A DNA stretch of 64,000 nucleotides from Leuctra nigra (taxonomy: Eukaryota; Arthropoda; Insecta; Plecoptera; Leuctridae), in contig OW203763.1 of the NCBI GenBank assembly GCA_934045905.1, positions 21,813,108 to 21,877,107 on the forward strand, read 5' to 3'. Position 1 is the stretch's first letter. Every line of letters begins with the position of its first letter. The translations under genes and the position numbers were made by a program. The notes beneath the pieces are model-generated. The model was given only the letters and a program-made list of their open reading frames with translations, made no database searches and was not told the origin of the DNA. This document shows, one piece after another, positions 34,101-47,115 of the stretch.

Positions 34101-35341
34101 TCTTGGCATATTTAGCATGTATTTATAGAGCATACTCTAACTAATATCCTAACATTTAACTTATTTCAAAACTATGTTCAAGAAAATTTAATTATCAAAA
34201 TTAATGTTCAACTAAAAATTTGATACTTCCGCTTCCCAGATTTCCCCTCGAGAAAATCATGTGTTTACTTGGCGAAGAATATAATGATTTTCTCCTTACT
34301 TAAGATAATTAAATTTCCTCAATAGTATGCACAGCTGCACCAATTCTTAAACATGTAGCTATTTTCATCCTCTACTAAGAGCAATATAACTTTTTATGTC
34401 CACTCAAGTTTTATGCCAATTGAGGAAAGGTGCGTTAATAGCTTTTAATTCCCGTACAAACGCCATGTTCAGTATGTTTATATGTAAATATATACACTAA
34501 AACACAAGAGCATTTTTTCTTTTACTTTGGGTGGAATTTTTGGGAACCGCACATAGCCGTTCAGAAGCAATTTACTTTATGCAAATTGTCTTGACGCTAG
34601 GGAGTAACGTATGAAGTCAAACCCATGTTCAATCTATCGTCACTTTGGCAAACGTAGCGCCAAAGTTCAGTACAGAACATGATTAGGGCGCCAATATACA
34701 ACTACAACCAACACCTCGCCAGCGAATATTGCCCGCGGCGAATTCACTACCTTTGTTGCAAACTTCCACACATTTATATTGATAATGAACCGTGCCGTGC
34801 GTGATGGTAGTTACTAGTTAGACTGATGAAGCGGTAAAAAAACTGGAGTGAATAAGCATGGTTTCAAAAAGCAGGAGTATTTATAGATTATAATTTTAAT
34901 TTCTTAAATTTATAAGTTTTTATATATTACATGATGAAATAAACCATTTAATCAACAACTGTATGGTGCTTTTCCTGTGTAGTTGATGTAATGAAATACA
35001 TTGATTATAATAATTTGAAATTTAGCTGAATTAAATTATTTTAAATTGTGTTTGGGGTCCGATTCAACTTGACTGATAATGAACGAAAATAGGTGCAATC
35101 TTTGTTAGAAGGCTTGCATATTTGAGCTTTTGACCACATTACCATTACTTTCTAAAGGCTCTAAAGAAAATGCTGAGAATGTATGACTCAAAAGAGTCGT
35201 GTTGTAGTTTTCTCTTTACTCATTAACAACTTTACATTTTCCTTATAAGTATGGGAGAAAAGAGCGGGTAAAAATAAGGTTTCGTATCTGACCAATAATA
35301 TATTCAATGACTTGATATACATTGAAACAATTTTTCAGTGT
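31157..35341. other. 4-kb gene-free stretch with lone transposon ends
   Basis: Single mariner-type termini (ACCGGGTGA-C..) occur at about 31232 and 33440 without visible partners. The last 250 bases (35160-35340) match the region after the second carbonic anhydrase (about 41800-41995), marking shared 3' flank of the duplication. Confidence 0.45.
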
Positions 35342-38300
35342 TTAAAAGAATATGTTGAAGAACACATATAAAATTAAACGGCTATTCCTTGGCTGCAGTG
35401 GACGCCAATTATTTCCTATCGTTACGCCCTTTTCATTAAGTAGTTGACGGAACGGTTGCATCTGAAAACATAACCAAATTATCACCATTAGCAAAGTTGG
35501 AAAGTTAATCATCATCAAAACCATCTCAATTATGTTTCATTATAAACAAACCTACATGTAGTGTACAAAACTTTACATGTTTACTGAATCACGTTGAACA
35601 AATTTCATCAGATCACAGATGGATTAATCATATTGTGATGAGATAATTACATCATAATGTTACTCTCATTTAGTAGATCCCCGGTTCAATTACAAGGAAG
35701 GACCATCCAGATCGTGGTTTAATGTGTCATCTCTTTATCACCTTTGAAACTGGTTCAGCACTGCGATCGTATAGCTTTTCTCGACAAACGATCGACTACT
35801 CTTATGAGAGATTAGCATTGACTCGACTTTGTAATCGATCGAGTATGACGTGTCAATGTTATTCTCCCATAAGAGTTGTCGATCGACTGTTGACAAAAGT
35901 TATACGATCCCAGCACAGTTCTAGTCCACATCCAACTCAATCTCTCGAACTATTCATTCTATTCACTATTACTGTATTACTTCACAATCATGCTAACCAA
36001 AGAACAAAAAAGTTTACAAAGACGTTCCAGTTATAAAATACGTCTTTTCATCCTCCACTTTCTACACGCTTTTCAACAAACTTAGAGGAAATCAAAGTTT
36101 CTTGATGTTAATTGCAGTTAGAGCATTTCACTTTTTGTCATTTTGGGTCCAAAACCAAAATATTTTTTTTTTTATCAGTTTGATACATTTGTTGAGAATG
36201 TTTACAACGAACTTTTAATAATTGGCAAGAATTAAAGCAATGATCAATGACGCTATTCAAAGCAAACATTCCCTTTCATGGAATCAATAAAAAAGTTATA
36301 AATGCAAATTTACCTAACAATCTTGATAGTGGAATCAACAAATTACAAGGTAATAATAATAAACTCGCACACTTTAGTTAACAATGCCGTCTTCAGTCAC
36401 CATGCTTGAGGAAAGTTTGTATTTACAATCTGTCAATTAAAATGTGTTTAAAAAGTTGAAATAATATTTCTAATACGCACCTGTTCGGGCGAAACATAGC
36501 TGATCTCTTTGCTCACCACCCACGTGACAACTTGTGAACATGGGGGCGTCGTTAACGATCCACTGTACATGTAGTAATTGTCCGAGAATTCAGGAATCAG
36601 TTTGCACCAGGGGAACGGCTGCACATTTACTACGCTACTTGCGGTGCGCACTTCATTGGCATAACGTAGGAACTGGTCTAATCCAATATTCTTCACGTAT
36701 GCAATCTGATGGTGCGGATAAGAGAATAAAGTCATAAGTGGGTTTTACATAATTATGATATTGTACAGAAGATTTGGTTTAATTAAATTAAAAATAATGT
36801 CTCAGTTGGTGGGAAGAAAATGCCACGCATTAAAAGTTTTTATGTCATGAAGTTAAATTAGAATTAATTCTGTACAAGAGGTAGAATTTTCTCATTTTCG
36901 CGATTTCGTGTGGTACACTTTTGGAATGTTGTAATAAAGCTCTATCAACTGCCCTTTGACTGAATACAACAAATACAGTTGTATTAAATTATTATTCTCT
37001 TACACAATAACTGATGTCACCAATACAAAATGATTGGATGAAGACAGAATTACTGGTCACCTCAAGAATCATTGAATTGGACTTTCGCCCTTCTACCTCT
37101 GAGACTCCAGGAATGAATGCAGTCGAAAAGAATGATGTGAAAACCAGTTGTTCAACTTTGTAATCTGTTTTGCGACGACGGATATGGTTATGTTGACGAT
37201 AGGTTGATGATGAAGAATGGGTAGGATGATCGGTATGAAGGAGGCAGTCGTGGCCTATTAGTCTCAGCATTTGTTTCTCGATTGAGAAAAACCACGATAA
37301 AACCTCAGTCAGGAAAGACGGCCACGAGAGTCGGCCGCGGGACCAACGGAGTACAAGTCCAGCGTGTTACTGCCTCAGCCAATTTGCTCCGTTACTTCAA
37401 AGTGTTGACGAAGAATTTTATATTAACACTAGTAGACCAATTTAGGAACATTAAAGAAATGTATGCAAAAAAATGGATTCCTAACAAAAGTTGAAAATTC
37501 TTAAAATTCTGAAACGAAATTGCTTAGAACAAAGCTATGGATTTATAAGCTCATGAAGAAGCTTCAGACTTTTGAAAACAATAAAAGTAATTTTATTTAC
37601 AGGTGAGACGAACTTACACATTGTTTCGAATTTGTTTTACTTCGCTTATGGAAAACTCGGTAAAAGTCCATTAACACAAATTCCCTTGATCGAAAGTTAA
37701 CAAAATGAACAGAAAAACTGCTTTGATAAAAAGAGATACTGGGAGGCTCCAGTAGATAGAAAGATGTAGGTAGAGTGTATGTATGGGGAATTTCGTAGAA
37801 TACGATTTCACTAACAATTAAATGGTCGAACATCTATAACAACTACTCACATCGAATAAGATTGCAATAACTGTGATATCCTTCGGGTTGACAACTCCAT
37901 TAACAACACCAAAGTGAACAGCATGCATCTCCAGAGCATACCTGAAAATCAAACAGCCATCTTCGATATTTTGATCAACTCGAGAGCTATTATTAAGCTG
38001 CTTTCACACTACACTATTTCCCCGGGTTGAAACCTCAGTCCTACCCGAGTCAAGAAATAAAGCGTGTTTACACCTGATCTCCCCGGGTTGAACCGGCGGA
38101 AACTAAAATCCCAGTCCTTCCTGTGTTTCTCCCCGGGGCGAATTTGACTCGAGGAGAAACTACCCTTTCATCCACGTGAGCGCTGTAATCGGTCATTCTT
38201 GCGTGCGCACTCAGTTTTGACGTACCACTATGTGAAGTGTCACTCTCTTTTTCCTTCTTCTTGTAATATAATGAACAAATGTACTAAGAATATTTTTTTT

Positions 38301-40281
38301 TAATAATTTTACTCGAAATAATCTCCTTTCTTCAAGTTTAAAATTTGCCACATTTTGACTTATATGACACGCTAAGCCGATGGGTAACAACTGAAAATAT
38401 CAGTTGACACCCAGATTTTTGATAATTGGTTTGACACATGGGGTAAATATAATTATATCTAATTATTTACAGGAACTACGGCGATACTAAATATGATATA
38501 CATTTTGATTAATTTTGTGTGACTTCATTGTGTCAGTGATTATAATTTGTATGAATGTGTATTACTTTCTGAAGTTTAAAGCATGTTCGCTGCCAAGAAC
38601 GTTGTAGCGGCCCCAATGAAAATGTACATTGTTTAACTGGTAGACTTTGTTATTGTACTGTAGCTCAGGTTTGACATTGTCGGTAGAATATGTTGCCGAA
38701 ACAACCACTGCAAATGATAAAATATAATTATATATAATTAGTTCTAGACAAAGAATGAAAATATAACAACACCGTAGCAAAAGATCAAAGAAACTGCTAT
38801 TTTAACTGTGAGTATAAACAGAATTAAGGACTAAAACGTAGAAACTTTGAATAAACGTGCTCGAAGCGGTTATAATATTAATTGAATTTGACTTTATGTC
38901 AGAGATGCTTTCAAGGCAAAATTGTTATTATTTTTAACTCTTCCGAAGACATTATTTTCTTTTTATGGAGACGAGTTTTTCTAAAACGTCAGAGAAAAGT
39001 TAGATGTGGTAATATAATACTTTACAACAACAGCAGTGGATTACAATTTCATTAAAAAACGTTATAAGGTTCTACATTCACCCTACCCCTAATATCCTAC
39101 TATTTAAAACACGTTAATGTATAAAATAGTGATACTTGTTTTCGATATAAGAACTAAAAATTCAATGAAAATAATGAAAATTAGCAACTAATACTGATTA
39201 GTGATTACTGACATTGTACACAGAAACGTATCTAAACTCCCTATCTACAAAGGTTATTTTTTAAATCTTGGAACTTACGACTATTGCAACCAGTTAAGCC
39301 ATCTTTACCACTTGAACTGAGTCGGTGGCTCAATAGATTCAACATTCTCATTTGTGAGAATTTCCAAGCTTCTGCAAATTTGAATACCAAAATGGAATGA
39401 AATGGAATGACTCCTAGAAATGCCGTATATGGCGATCTATACATGGTAAAAATCCCCAATGAGTTTCTAAATTACGGTAAAATTATAGCTTGACTGTTAT
39501 ACTATCTTCCTACTCAGAAATAATTTGTTTAAAATTCTTACACGAATGTCCGTTGTTAGTGAGTGTCATTGAGTTTGGGTTGTTGCAGTAGTTTTTCCAG
39601 GAGAGTGGCTGGTTTTGTGAAAACGTTGTTTTTCCCTTGTAGATGTTAATTGGACTCTGGGAGCTACCGCCACATTCAGGATAAGAATCGCGCCAGAAGG
39701 CAGGTCCTGAAATGTATACAATCCTCTCTAGCAGATTCAATCCTGGATTTCAAACACAGCTTTGGGAGTTCAAAAGGATTTGCTTACCATCCTGTCCTTC
39801 GTAAGACCATTCAGCTATAACAAAATAACATTTTGTTTATTAGATCTTGAACAATTGGATTCTGTTTTTAATTCTTAATTTAATTTTCTTAGAGATTTTT
39901 TTTCATTTCTGTCAATTTCCTTAGTTGATGTTAAACGTAAACATCTGAACCTGACACGTAAAATTGGTATTTTTAAATTTAATAAAGCTGTTTCCAACAT
40001 CTGTTATTTTATTTTTTAGTTTAGAGTAGGACACATTCAAAAGTGCAAATGTGTTTTGTGCCATAACTCTTTCTAATATCTTAGACATATCTAAATCATG
40101 TTTAGAAGTATTATATTTTTGTTTGTTTTTTTGTTTATATACAGTTACCATGTGATAACACATTTGAAATTATTTAACGTAACGAGAACTTACCTGCAGA
40201 TTCGACAGGAGACAAGAAAACACTTAGGGCAAATGAAAGAAGCATTACTGCAACATTCACTCCAGCAAAAGATTTTGCCAT
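35342..40281 (-). CDS. Secreted alpha-carbonic anhydrase, gene 1 (285 aa, 7 coding exons)
   Basis: Catalyses reversible CO2 hydration, probably outside the cell or in the secretory pathway. Coding exons in order: 40194-40281, 39788-39814, 39542-39706, 38566-38707, 37851-37941, 36481-36705, 35342-35461. All introns are GT-AG and phases (1,1,1,2,0,0) join without a break. Residues 1-29 are a signal peptide ending VESA. Zinc ligands are His122 and His124 (VHFHWG) and His147 (EMHAVHF). The proton shuttle is His92 (NNGH), Glu134 lies in GSEH, and Thr223/224 are in SLTTPPC. Cys50 and Cys227 are the usual secreted-form disulfide pair. The C-terminus is NWRPLQPRN plus a short hydrophobic tail (LILYVFFNIFF). 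It is intact and probably active. Exon 2 is a 27-nt microexon. It is a tandem paralogue of 41996-47115. Confidence 0.92.
35740..35925. repeat. Inverted-repeat MITE in intron 6 of carbonic anhydrase 1
   Basis: CAGCACTGCGATCGTATAGC near 35757 and GTTATACGATCCCAGCACAG near 35900 are inverse-complementary. Pairing continues inward through GATCGAC and CTCTTATG. The paralogue lacks it, so it inserted after the duplication. Confidence 0.65.
36990..37110. repeat. Dispersed repeat in intron 5 of carbonic anhydrase 1
   Basis: GATTGGATGAA..CAGAATTACTGG matches 58595-58635. TTTCGCCCTTCTACCTCTGA resembles 20240-20260. It is not in the paralogous intron. Confidence 0.5.
38000..38185. repeat. GC-rich insert with internal direct repeat in intron 4 of carbonic anhydrase 1
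   Basis: CCCCGGGTTGAA occurs twice (about 38023 and 38081), each preceded by a TT(T)ACAC-type word, and a CCCCGGGGCGAA follows. The block is absent from the equivalent intron of the paralogue, although the flanking TCGATATTTTGATCAACTCG is shared. Confidence 0.55.
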
Positions 40282-40480
40282 GATGCTCTAAATTCACAAA
40301 TCTAGAAAATAACTGACTTTTAGAGAACAGAAAAAAACGATGTATACACGAATACATTCGTTGTATTTTGTACTATTTATAATTATAAACATACCTGTAA
40401 AATTAAGCAAACTTCGTCAGTAGGTATAATTACTGGGACAACACTGACATTTTGACAAGCGTCGCACGTTTATATACAGT
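40282..40480 (-). promoter_or_regulatory. Promoter and 5'UTR exon of carbonic anhydrase 1
   Basis: On the minus strand TATATAAAC (40469-40477) is followed by an untranslated exon of about 50 nt ending TTTTACAG|GTATGTTT (donor after 40395). A short intron ends TTATTTTCTAG, and 20 nt of leader (40282-40301) precedes the ATG at 40281. The same TATA, donor and acceptor arrangement is present in gene 2. Confidence 0.75.
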
Positions 40481-41995
40481 TACCATGGTGATAACACATT
40501 CCGCTAAATTTATCTCGACATATGTGTTTTATCACACTAACAAAAGTATTAATGAATCATGAAAGATGTGGTGGCCCACTTGTGACCTTAAACATCATTG
40601 CACAATACCCTATGTTTGAAGAGAACAGGTGGCACATTTGCTGTTAATATTTGCAGTTAATATTTGATTATAATATGATAATATACCTATTACCTAAATA
40701 TTAGTCCTAATAGGCGAATTTTGATAATGCTTTGTAATTATTACCTTTGCTCCTATGCTGTAGCGTTGTCGTGATGCGTTGTGCTGTGGCCGTAAGTGTT
40801 TATGAAACCAATTAATGCAATTCATAGCTATTGACGATTCAAATAATTAAAATTGTGTAATAGATTTGTTTAAATGTACTACCTACTAATACTACTACCA
40901 TATCTGTGCGTGTCGATTGCTAAATTGTTGACAAAATAATTAAGATAAATAATCAAAAAATATTTCCTTGAATTTCAAAGTCACTCATTTATGAACACTG
41001 TGCTGTCGGATTTGTTCCTAAAAGTTTTTTGAAATTTGTTGTTGAAAAAATACAAAGAATTGTATATTCTTTGCTCTCGAACTATTCACAACAAACTTAT
41101 TGGTGTGACACACAGAAAAATATGTCAATCATGTAATAAACTAGAAAAATATATTATGTAGTTTTCAATCAATATGTACTTCTACCTTTTACAATAATAT
41201 AAAAAATATTAATGCAAAATATGAGCAAATGGAAACATGTTCACTGGTCAGAATGGTAGGATTGTATCTTGAAAGTATGTCATCGTTTTGCAAAAATGGC
41301 TTTGTATTAAATATTTTCAAGACAGGTAAACTGTCTTAGTGCATGTCTAAAGCAGCAGAAGCAAAACGTACATTTAGTGAATTTCATTTATAGAAATTAT
41401 AGAAGAATTATAGAATTATAGTGAATTATAGAAGAGGTAGAAAGCTCCATAGTTAATAAAACTAGTTGTTGCAACAAGAAGGGTTTTCCATATTTTATAG
41501 TTCTAACATCGTTAAGCAAATATAATATAATTATATATTTTTAAATTGTCATTGGTTTATACAACCTTATTAATACCGTATGATAACATATTTTTAGTAC
41601 TAATGGTCATAGTTTCTCAATGCTCTGCTAAATTTTAAACAGTTGATTTGAACTATATTGCCCTAGTAAAAACCTATGGCATTCCTTGAATGACTGTTTA
41701 AATTTTATTACCATGGTTTTATCCGATGGTTTTAAAAGAACATTGAAAAACCGGCCCTTGCATGATGCTTGAAAATTCGGATTTCTGACCACATTCACAA
41801 CTTCTTTAAGACTTGAAAGAATATACTGAGAAAGTAAATGTCTTAAATTGTTGTTTTGAAGTTTTCTCTTTACTTGTATGTAATAACATGATAGCATTCA
41901 TTTCCTTTAAAAGTGGGAGAAAAAAGTGGGTAAAAGAATATTTTCGCATCTGAACTGAATATATTCAATATTATGATATACATTTGAAACATGTA

Positions 41996-44900
41996 TCAGT
42001 GTATATATTGACTGTTGAACACATAAGAAATTGGACGTTTGTTTATTTTTTGAATTGGACGACAATTATCTCCAATTGGTACACCCTTTTCATTAAGTAG
42101 TTGACGGAATTGTTGCACCTGAAAACAGAACCATATTACCACAGTGAGCAAAGTTGGAAAGTTCAACATCATCGAAACTATATCAATGATGATTCACTAT
42201 AAATTAAGTCACATCACTTTTTCTAAAAATATTTAACTAATTTCATCTGATCACTATAATGATGAGATAATGATATCATATTGTTATCAGTTTGAATATA
42301 CGTTTCCATAGGTACCTATTCCATTCTATATTCCAAAGGAACATTGCAGCTTTTCATCACTTCTTTATCTGTTCATTAATATGTCGAGAACTTTAAATAT
42401 ACATTATGGAATTAAAGCTACATTGGAAATCAATTGTCACTATAGCTTCAAAAGAAATCAGCCTCTTTAAAAAAAGTAAAATATGGTCAAAGAATCTATG
42501 TTTATACTCACCTGCTCAGGAGAGACATGGTTTATCTCATTGCTCACCACCCACGTGACTCCTTCTGTGCATGGGGGCGTCGTTAATGATCCGCTGTACA
42601 TGTAGTAATTGTAAGAGAAATCAGGAATCAGTTTGCACCAGGGGAACGGCTGCACATTTACTACGCTACTTGCGTTGCGCACTTCCTTGGCATAACGTAG
42701 GAACTGGTCTAATCCAATATTCTTCACGTATGAACTCTGTGGTAGATGAGAAGAAAGTTATTAGTGGGTTGATGTACGAGTACATAATTGTGTTGATATT
42801 ATGTTGTACAGAATATTTGGTTTAATGAAATTAAAACAATGTCTCAGTTGGTGGGAAGAAAATGACAAGCGTTAAAAGTTTATGTCATGAAGTAAAATTG
42901 GGATTAGTATTGGTATTTAGCAGGAATGAAAGCAATCTTAAAGAAAGTATATCGTATGTGAACACTTGACGTAATTGGTACCGTATATTGGCCAGAAATT
43001 AAATATATCAACGTTAAATGCACTAAATAATGCTGTGATTGTGGCTATTTATTGATTTCACAGGCAAACGTGAACCCTGTTTAGCATTGCCAGGTATAGG
43101 TCGGCCCATTCTAGCGCGGGTTCATCTTTGCCTATCACCGACCTTAGCTAATTTTTTAAAACACTAATGTTTAGCGCTGAATTTGCGATTTTTTTTGTGT
43201 GGACTTGACAACAAGCTTTTTTACAGACCAAGAAATATTATCAGTATCAGAAAGCGGGTTAATTTCACGATTTTCACGGCCCTCTAGCTCGTAAACAGCT
43301 TAAACTAGATTGAACTAGATGAACTAGAACTAGAGTGTGTTTATGTCACCACAACTGTATACACAAGTGTACAAGTTGTATGCAAGAGTGGTGCATACAA
43401 CTTGGCTGCCGTGAGGGGACCGGCCAGCTATATGTGGTAACGGACATTCGAAAAAATAATTTTCTACAAATTAGGTTAAACGTGTACTCACTTCGAATAA
43501 GATTGCAACAACTGTGATATCATTCGGGTTGACAACTCCATTAACGACTGCAAAGTGAACAGCATGCATCTCCAGAGCATAGCTGAAAATCACAGAGGCA
43601 TCTTCGATATTTTGATCAACTCGAGAGCTATTATTAGATTCCCACTCAAGTTCCATTCAACCTGTTATTGAATTGTGTTTCAGCTTTGTGTTGAACTTCC
43701 AAGGAAGTTCACAGTAATTTCATTATAATTAAGTCTGCACTCAGGTTTTTGATAATTAGTTTGACATATGGGGTGAATAGAATTTTATTTGTTTAATTAA
43801 TAATTTATTAATAACATGAACAACTACAATATTGAAGTAGATCTGCATTTTCATAATCATTTTTTGTGACATCGTTGTTCACATGATTAATGTTTACCCA
43901 TTGCCGTTTAATGCATGTTCGCTGCCAGAGAAGTCGTCGCGACCCCAATGAAAATGTACATTGTTTAACTGGTGGACTTTGTTGTGGTAGTATAGCTCGG
44001 GTTTGACATTGTCGGTAGAATATGTCGCGGAAACAACCACTGCAAATGACAAAACTTTGTGTTACTTTCTGTGTTGTTCATATGACATTTAGGGTGAGGT
44101 CCATTATAGGAACGAGTTGGGCGTGTGACGTCACCATAGGATTTACGGGTTAAATCAAACTTGCCGCGTCAACAAACGAGCTCAAATCAGTACCCATAAT
44201 GCCCTAACTGAAATGGTCGGGCTTTCTGATCCAACATGGATGCCTGTATTTTCATTCATTCGACTAGATTTGACTGAAGGTCACGCCCAGGTGATTACGT
44301 CACAATGTTAAAAGGATAGGGAAACTGGGCGTTCTAAACCAAATACGGTATGCACCCTTAGTAGGCTAGTAGCTCAAGTACCTAACGTTCTCATTGGTGG
44401 GAATATTCGAATGTATGTAAATTTGAATTAATAAATTGTATTATTAATAGATTAGGAATAACTGCATGCAGTTCTGGGACCCAATTGGTATACTTAAATT
44501 CCGATTACTTTGTCGAAATTACTGTGAAGTCAGCGTAATTATAATCCCCATAAAAAACACTCCGTGTAAAAATACCAGCCAAGTCTCTTCAACTTAAAAA
44601 AAATAATGAAATCTAAAAATTCTGCACTGAAAAGTAGTGATATCAAAAAATTAGCCAAGTCAAAACTTTATTTGAAAATCAAAAAATACTTGGCGCATCG
44701 TGTACATAAATAGCTTGGAAGTATAAGCCAATTATAAATTATACATGAAATACAAAATATACATAGTATACCTATAATGCCCTAAAAAAACGATGCGCCA
44801 AGTATTTTTTGATTTTCAAATAAAGTTTTGACTTGGCTAATTTTTTGATATCACTACTTTTCAGTGCAGAATTTTTAGATTTCATTATTTTTTTTAAGTT

Positions 44901-47115
44901 GAAGAGACTTGGCTGGTATTTTTACACGGAGTGTTTTTTATGGGGATATCACTACTTTTTTTAGTTTATTCTTACAACTTACGTGTGACACATATCACAT
45001 GAACAATTACTAAATCCTTTAAAAAAAATTACCCTTTACAATTTGGTTATTCTCATGAAAAAAACAAAGGTTTCATTCCAATCGGTCAACCCAGTTCCGA
45101 GATATGGCAACACGTCGGTTTTCAAAATGGCCGCTGAACTTTCTGCACTGCCACATAGAATTTATAACTATAAATGATGTGTATCATTTTTAGCTTTCTG
45201 AATATGTATTTATTGTATAGGAGGGGATTATAATGATTTATAAATTTGAATGACGTCATTTCCGGCCTCATAAATAGGAAAATTCTAGTTTGACTGTTCC
45301 TATTCCATAGAGATGTCCTTCCGAATCGTTTGGCACTAGTTTCATACCGATCTGTCAACCAGTTTTCGAGATATTACGTCGTTTCTTCCGATTTCAAAAT
45401 GGCTGCTGAAATCACTGACCTCTTGAATTATAATTTAAACATGATTTCATTTTATTATAAGCAGTCTCAAATAGTATATTTATTGCATCAAAATGTAAAT
45501 TTGTGCGATTTTTAAAATGTGTGACGTCATTTCCGGTTTCAGTATGGGAAACTGCAAATATTATTGATGATAATACATAAAGTTGACCGTCTAAATTGTT
45601 TAGCGTTGGTTTCGTTTAAATCTATTAAGACGTTATTAAGATATGATGTCATTTCTGGTTTCAAAATGGCGGCTTCCGGTTGGTTTTATATCAAGTCAAA
45701 TAATATCACAAAAGAACATACGTTACATAAATATCAAAATAATTGGATCAAATTTGTTGCCGAAATGCCAATCGATGAATTAAATTTCATGACGTCATTT
45801 CCGGTTTCGTTAACATAAATTTTAGTCTGTTGCTATTGATTATCCATATAGATGACCGTCCGAATCGTTTGGCGCTATTTTCGTTCCAATCGGTCTAGCC
45901 GTTGTTGAGATATGACGTCACTTCCGGTTTCAAAATGGCGGCACAAAAAATTCATGGGGTGAAGGTTAAATCAGACGCCAAAAGTGCACACGTGGTAAAA
46001 ATGTGAGATCAATCGGTTCAGCCGTTTAGGCTGTGGCCTGTTTACCGGATTTTAGCTCCAGCCTACTACTACTACTACTGAGATTATTACTGATTATTAT
46101 TATGAAAACCGCCCTAAAACACTGTTTTCACGGCCCTCTAGCGTGCAAAGGGCGTAACCTATTGTTCCCAAATTTGGTATATGTTGTAGGGTGGGCCATA
46201 GCTCGAAATTAAGATATATCGCAACAATGTGAGATTTCCCAATTTTAAGATCCAGTAGGCCGAAAATGCCACTTTGATGCTTACAGTAAAAGTGGGTTTG
46301 CTCCAGCCTTTATTTGAGAGTGTGCGCGCCGTACGACTTGGCTGGCGTGGAGCGACCGCTCCACTAGATATTGTAAGATTAACATATTTGATATCGTTGA
46401 TGTTTTCGGACCCATTTAGTGATAGCAGGCAGTGGTCATGGGAACATCGGAACAAGCCGTCATGAACTGCCTTGCTGTTAACATATTTAATTATATGTTT
46501 AACGAGAGGCTTGCTATCTTACACGAATGTCCGTTGTTAGTCATTGTCATTGCGGTCGGAATATTGCAGTAGTTTTTGCAGGCAAGTTGCTCGTATTTCA
46601 TTAGCCTTGTGGTCCTCTCCTGGTCGATGTAAATGGGACTCTGAGAGTAGCCGCCACATTCAGGATAAGACTCACTCCAGTAGGCAGGTCCTGAAATGTA
46701 TACCATCCTCTCTCACAGATTCAAAGCTGTAGCATTTCAAACACAGCTTTCTTAAGGGTTCAAAAGGATTTTTGCTTACCATCCTGACCTACGTAGGACC
46801 ATTCAGCTGTAACAAAATAACATTCATTTATTATAATTTTTTAATGGACGTTAGTTTTTGTTTTTAATCTCAAATTATTGTGTAGAAATTCTAAATTTTT
46901 GTTGTTAAAAAATTTATGGAAATTTAATTTCAAAATTTTGTTGAAACCCCTTGGATTGAATATCGTAATAAACAATATTTTAACAATTACAGTTATTTGG
47001 CATTTCTTTGACATAAGGAAGACTTACCTGCAGATTCAACTGGACACAAACCAAGACTTGCTACGTATGCAAGAAGTATGGCTGCAACAAGCTCTCTAGC
47101 AAGAGATTTGGCCAT
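41996..47115 (-). CDS. Secreted alpha-carbonic anhydrase, gene 2 (287 aa, 7 coding exons)
   Basis: Tandem paralogue of gene 1, same enzyme class. Coding exons: 47028-47115, 46780-46806, 46523-46690, 43898-44039, 43492-43582, 42512-42736, 41996-42118. All introns are GT-AG with the same phases as gene 1. Exon lengths are identical except exons 3 (+3) and 7 (+3). It has a signal peptide ending VESA. Zinc ligands are His123 and His125 (VHFHWG) and His148 (EMHAVHF). The shuttle His93 is in NNGH, with GSEH, SLTTPPC and VTWVV present. Gene 2 differs in QSPIYI (QSPIN in gene 1), HWGRDDFSG, and a C-terminus lacking the hydrophobic tail of gene 1 (ends NSQYIH). Intron 3 is 2.5 kb and full of repeats. 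Probably active. Confidence 0.92.
44080..44345. repeat. Dispersed repeat shared with 54620-54850
   Basis: Both copies carry GTGACRTCACCATA, a GTTAAATCAA(A/G)CTTGCCGC(G/C)TCAAC stretch, an ACTMAAGGTCA block, TGCGTCA/TACGTCA and AGGATAGG/AAGGTATAGG, in that order. No ends were resolved. Confidence 0.6.
44545..44946. repeat. Perfect 157-bp inverted repeat in intron 3 of carbonic anhydrase 2
   Basis: Arms 44545-44701 and 44790-44946 are exact inverse complements as far as I can read, with an 88-nt AT-rich spacer. The outer ends are TCCCCATAAAAA. Diverged single arms of the family lie at 16210-16405 and 57824-57985. It would be transcribed as part of the carbonic anhydrase pre-mRNA and fold into a long duplex. 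Confidence 0.9.
45060..45960 (+). repeat. Four-unit ~268-bp tandem array with CRE/ETS/YY1-like words
   Basis: Units recur near 45075, 45345, 45612 and 45878. Each has a CCGAATCGTTTGGC-type stretch (first unit partial), an ATTCCAATCGGTC block, TTTCAAAATGGC(G/C/T)GC, and usually TGACGTCATTTCCGG. TGACGTCA is a CRE core, TTCCGG an ETS core and AAAATGGCGGC a YY1 consensus. The array is repetitive DNA; regulatory function is not shown. Confidence 0.7.
46100..46390. repeat. Dispersed repeat with ACGGCCCTCTAGC start
   Basis: ACGGCCCTCTAGC also occurs near 43277. GTACGACTTGGCTGGCG near 46331 resembles ACAACTTGGCTGCCG near 43398, and its inverse (GCCAACCAAGTCGTAC) is near 48405. Ends not resolved. Confidence 0.45.

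Noticed and set aside
36534..36737. Plus-strand frame over carbonic anhydrase exon 6 (and its twin at 42571-42825)
   Set aside because: Antisense shadow of a conserved coding exon; similarity between the two reflects the duplication.
37282..37494. 70-aa plus-strand frame in intron 5 of carbonic anhydrase 1
   Set aside because: Adjacent to a dispersed repeat, no counterpart in the paralogue intron, and no recognised motif.
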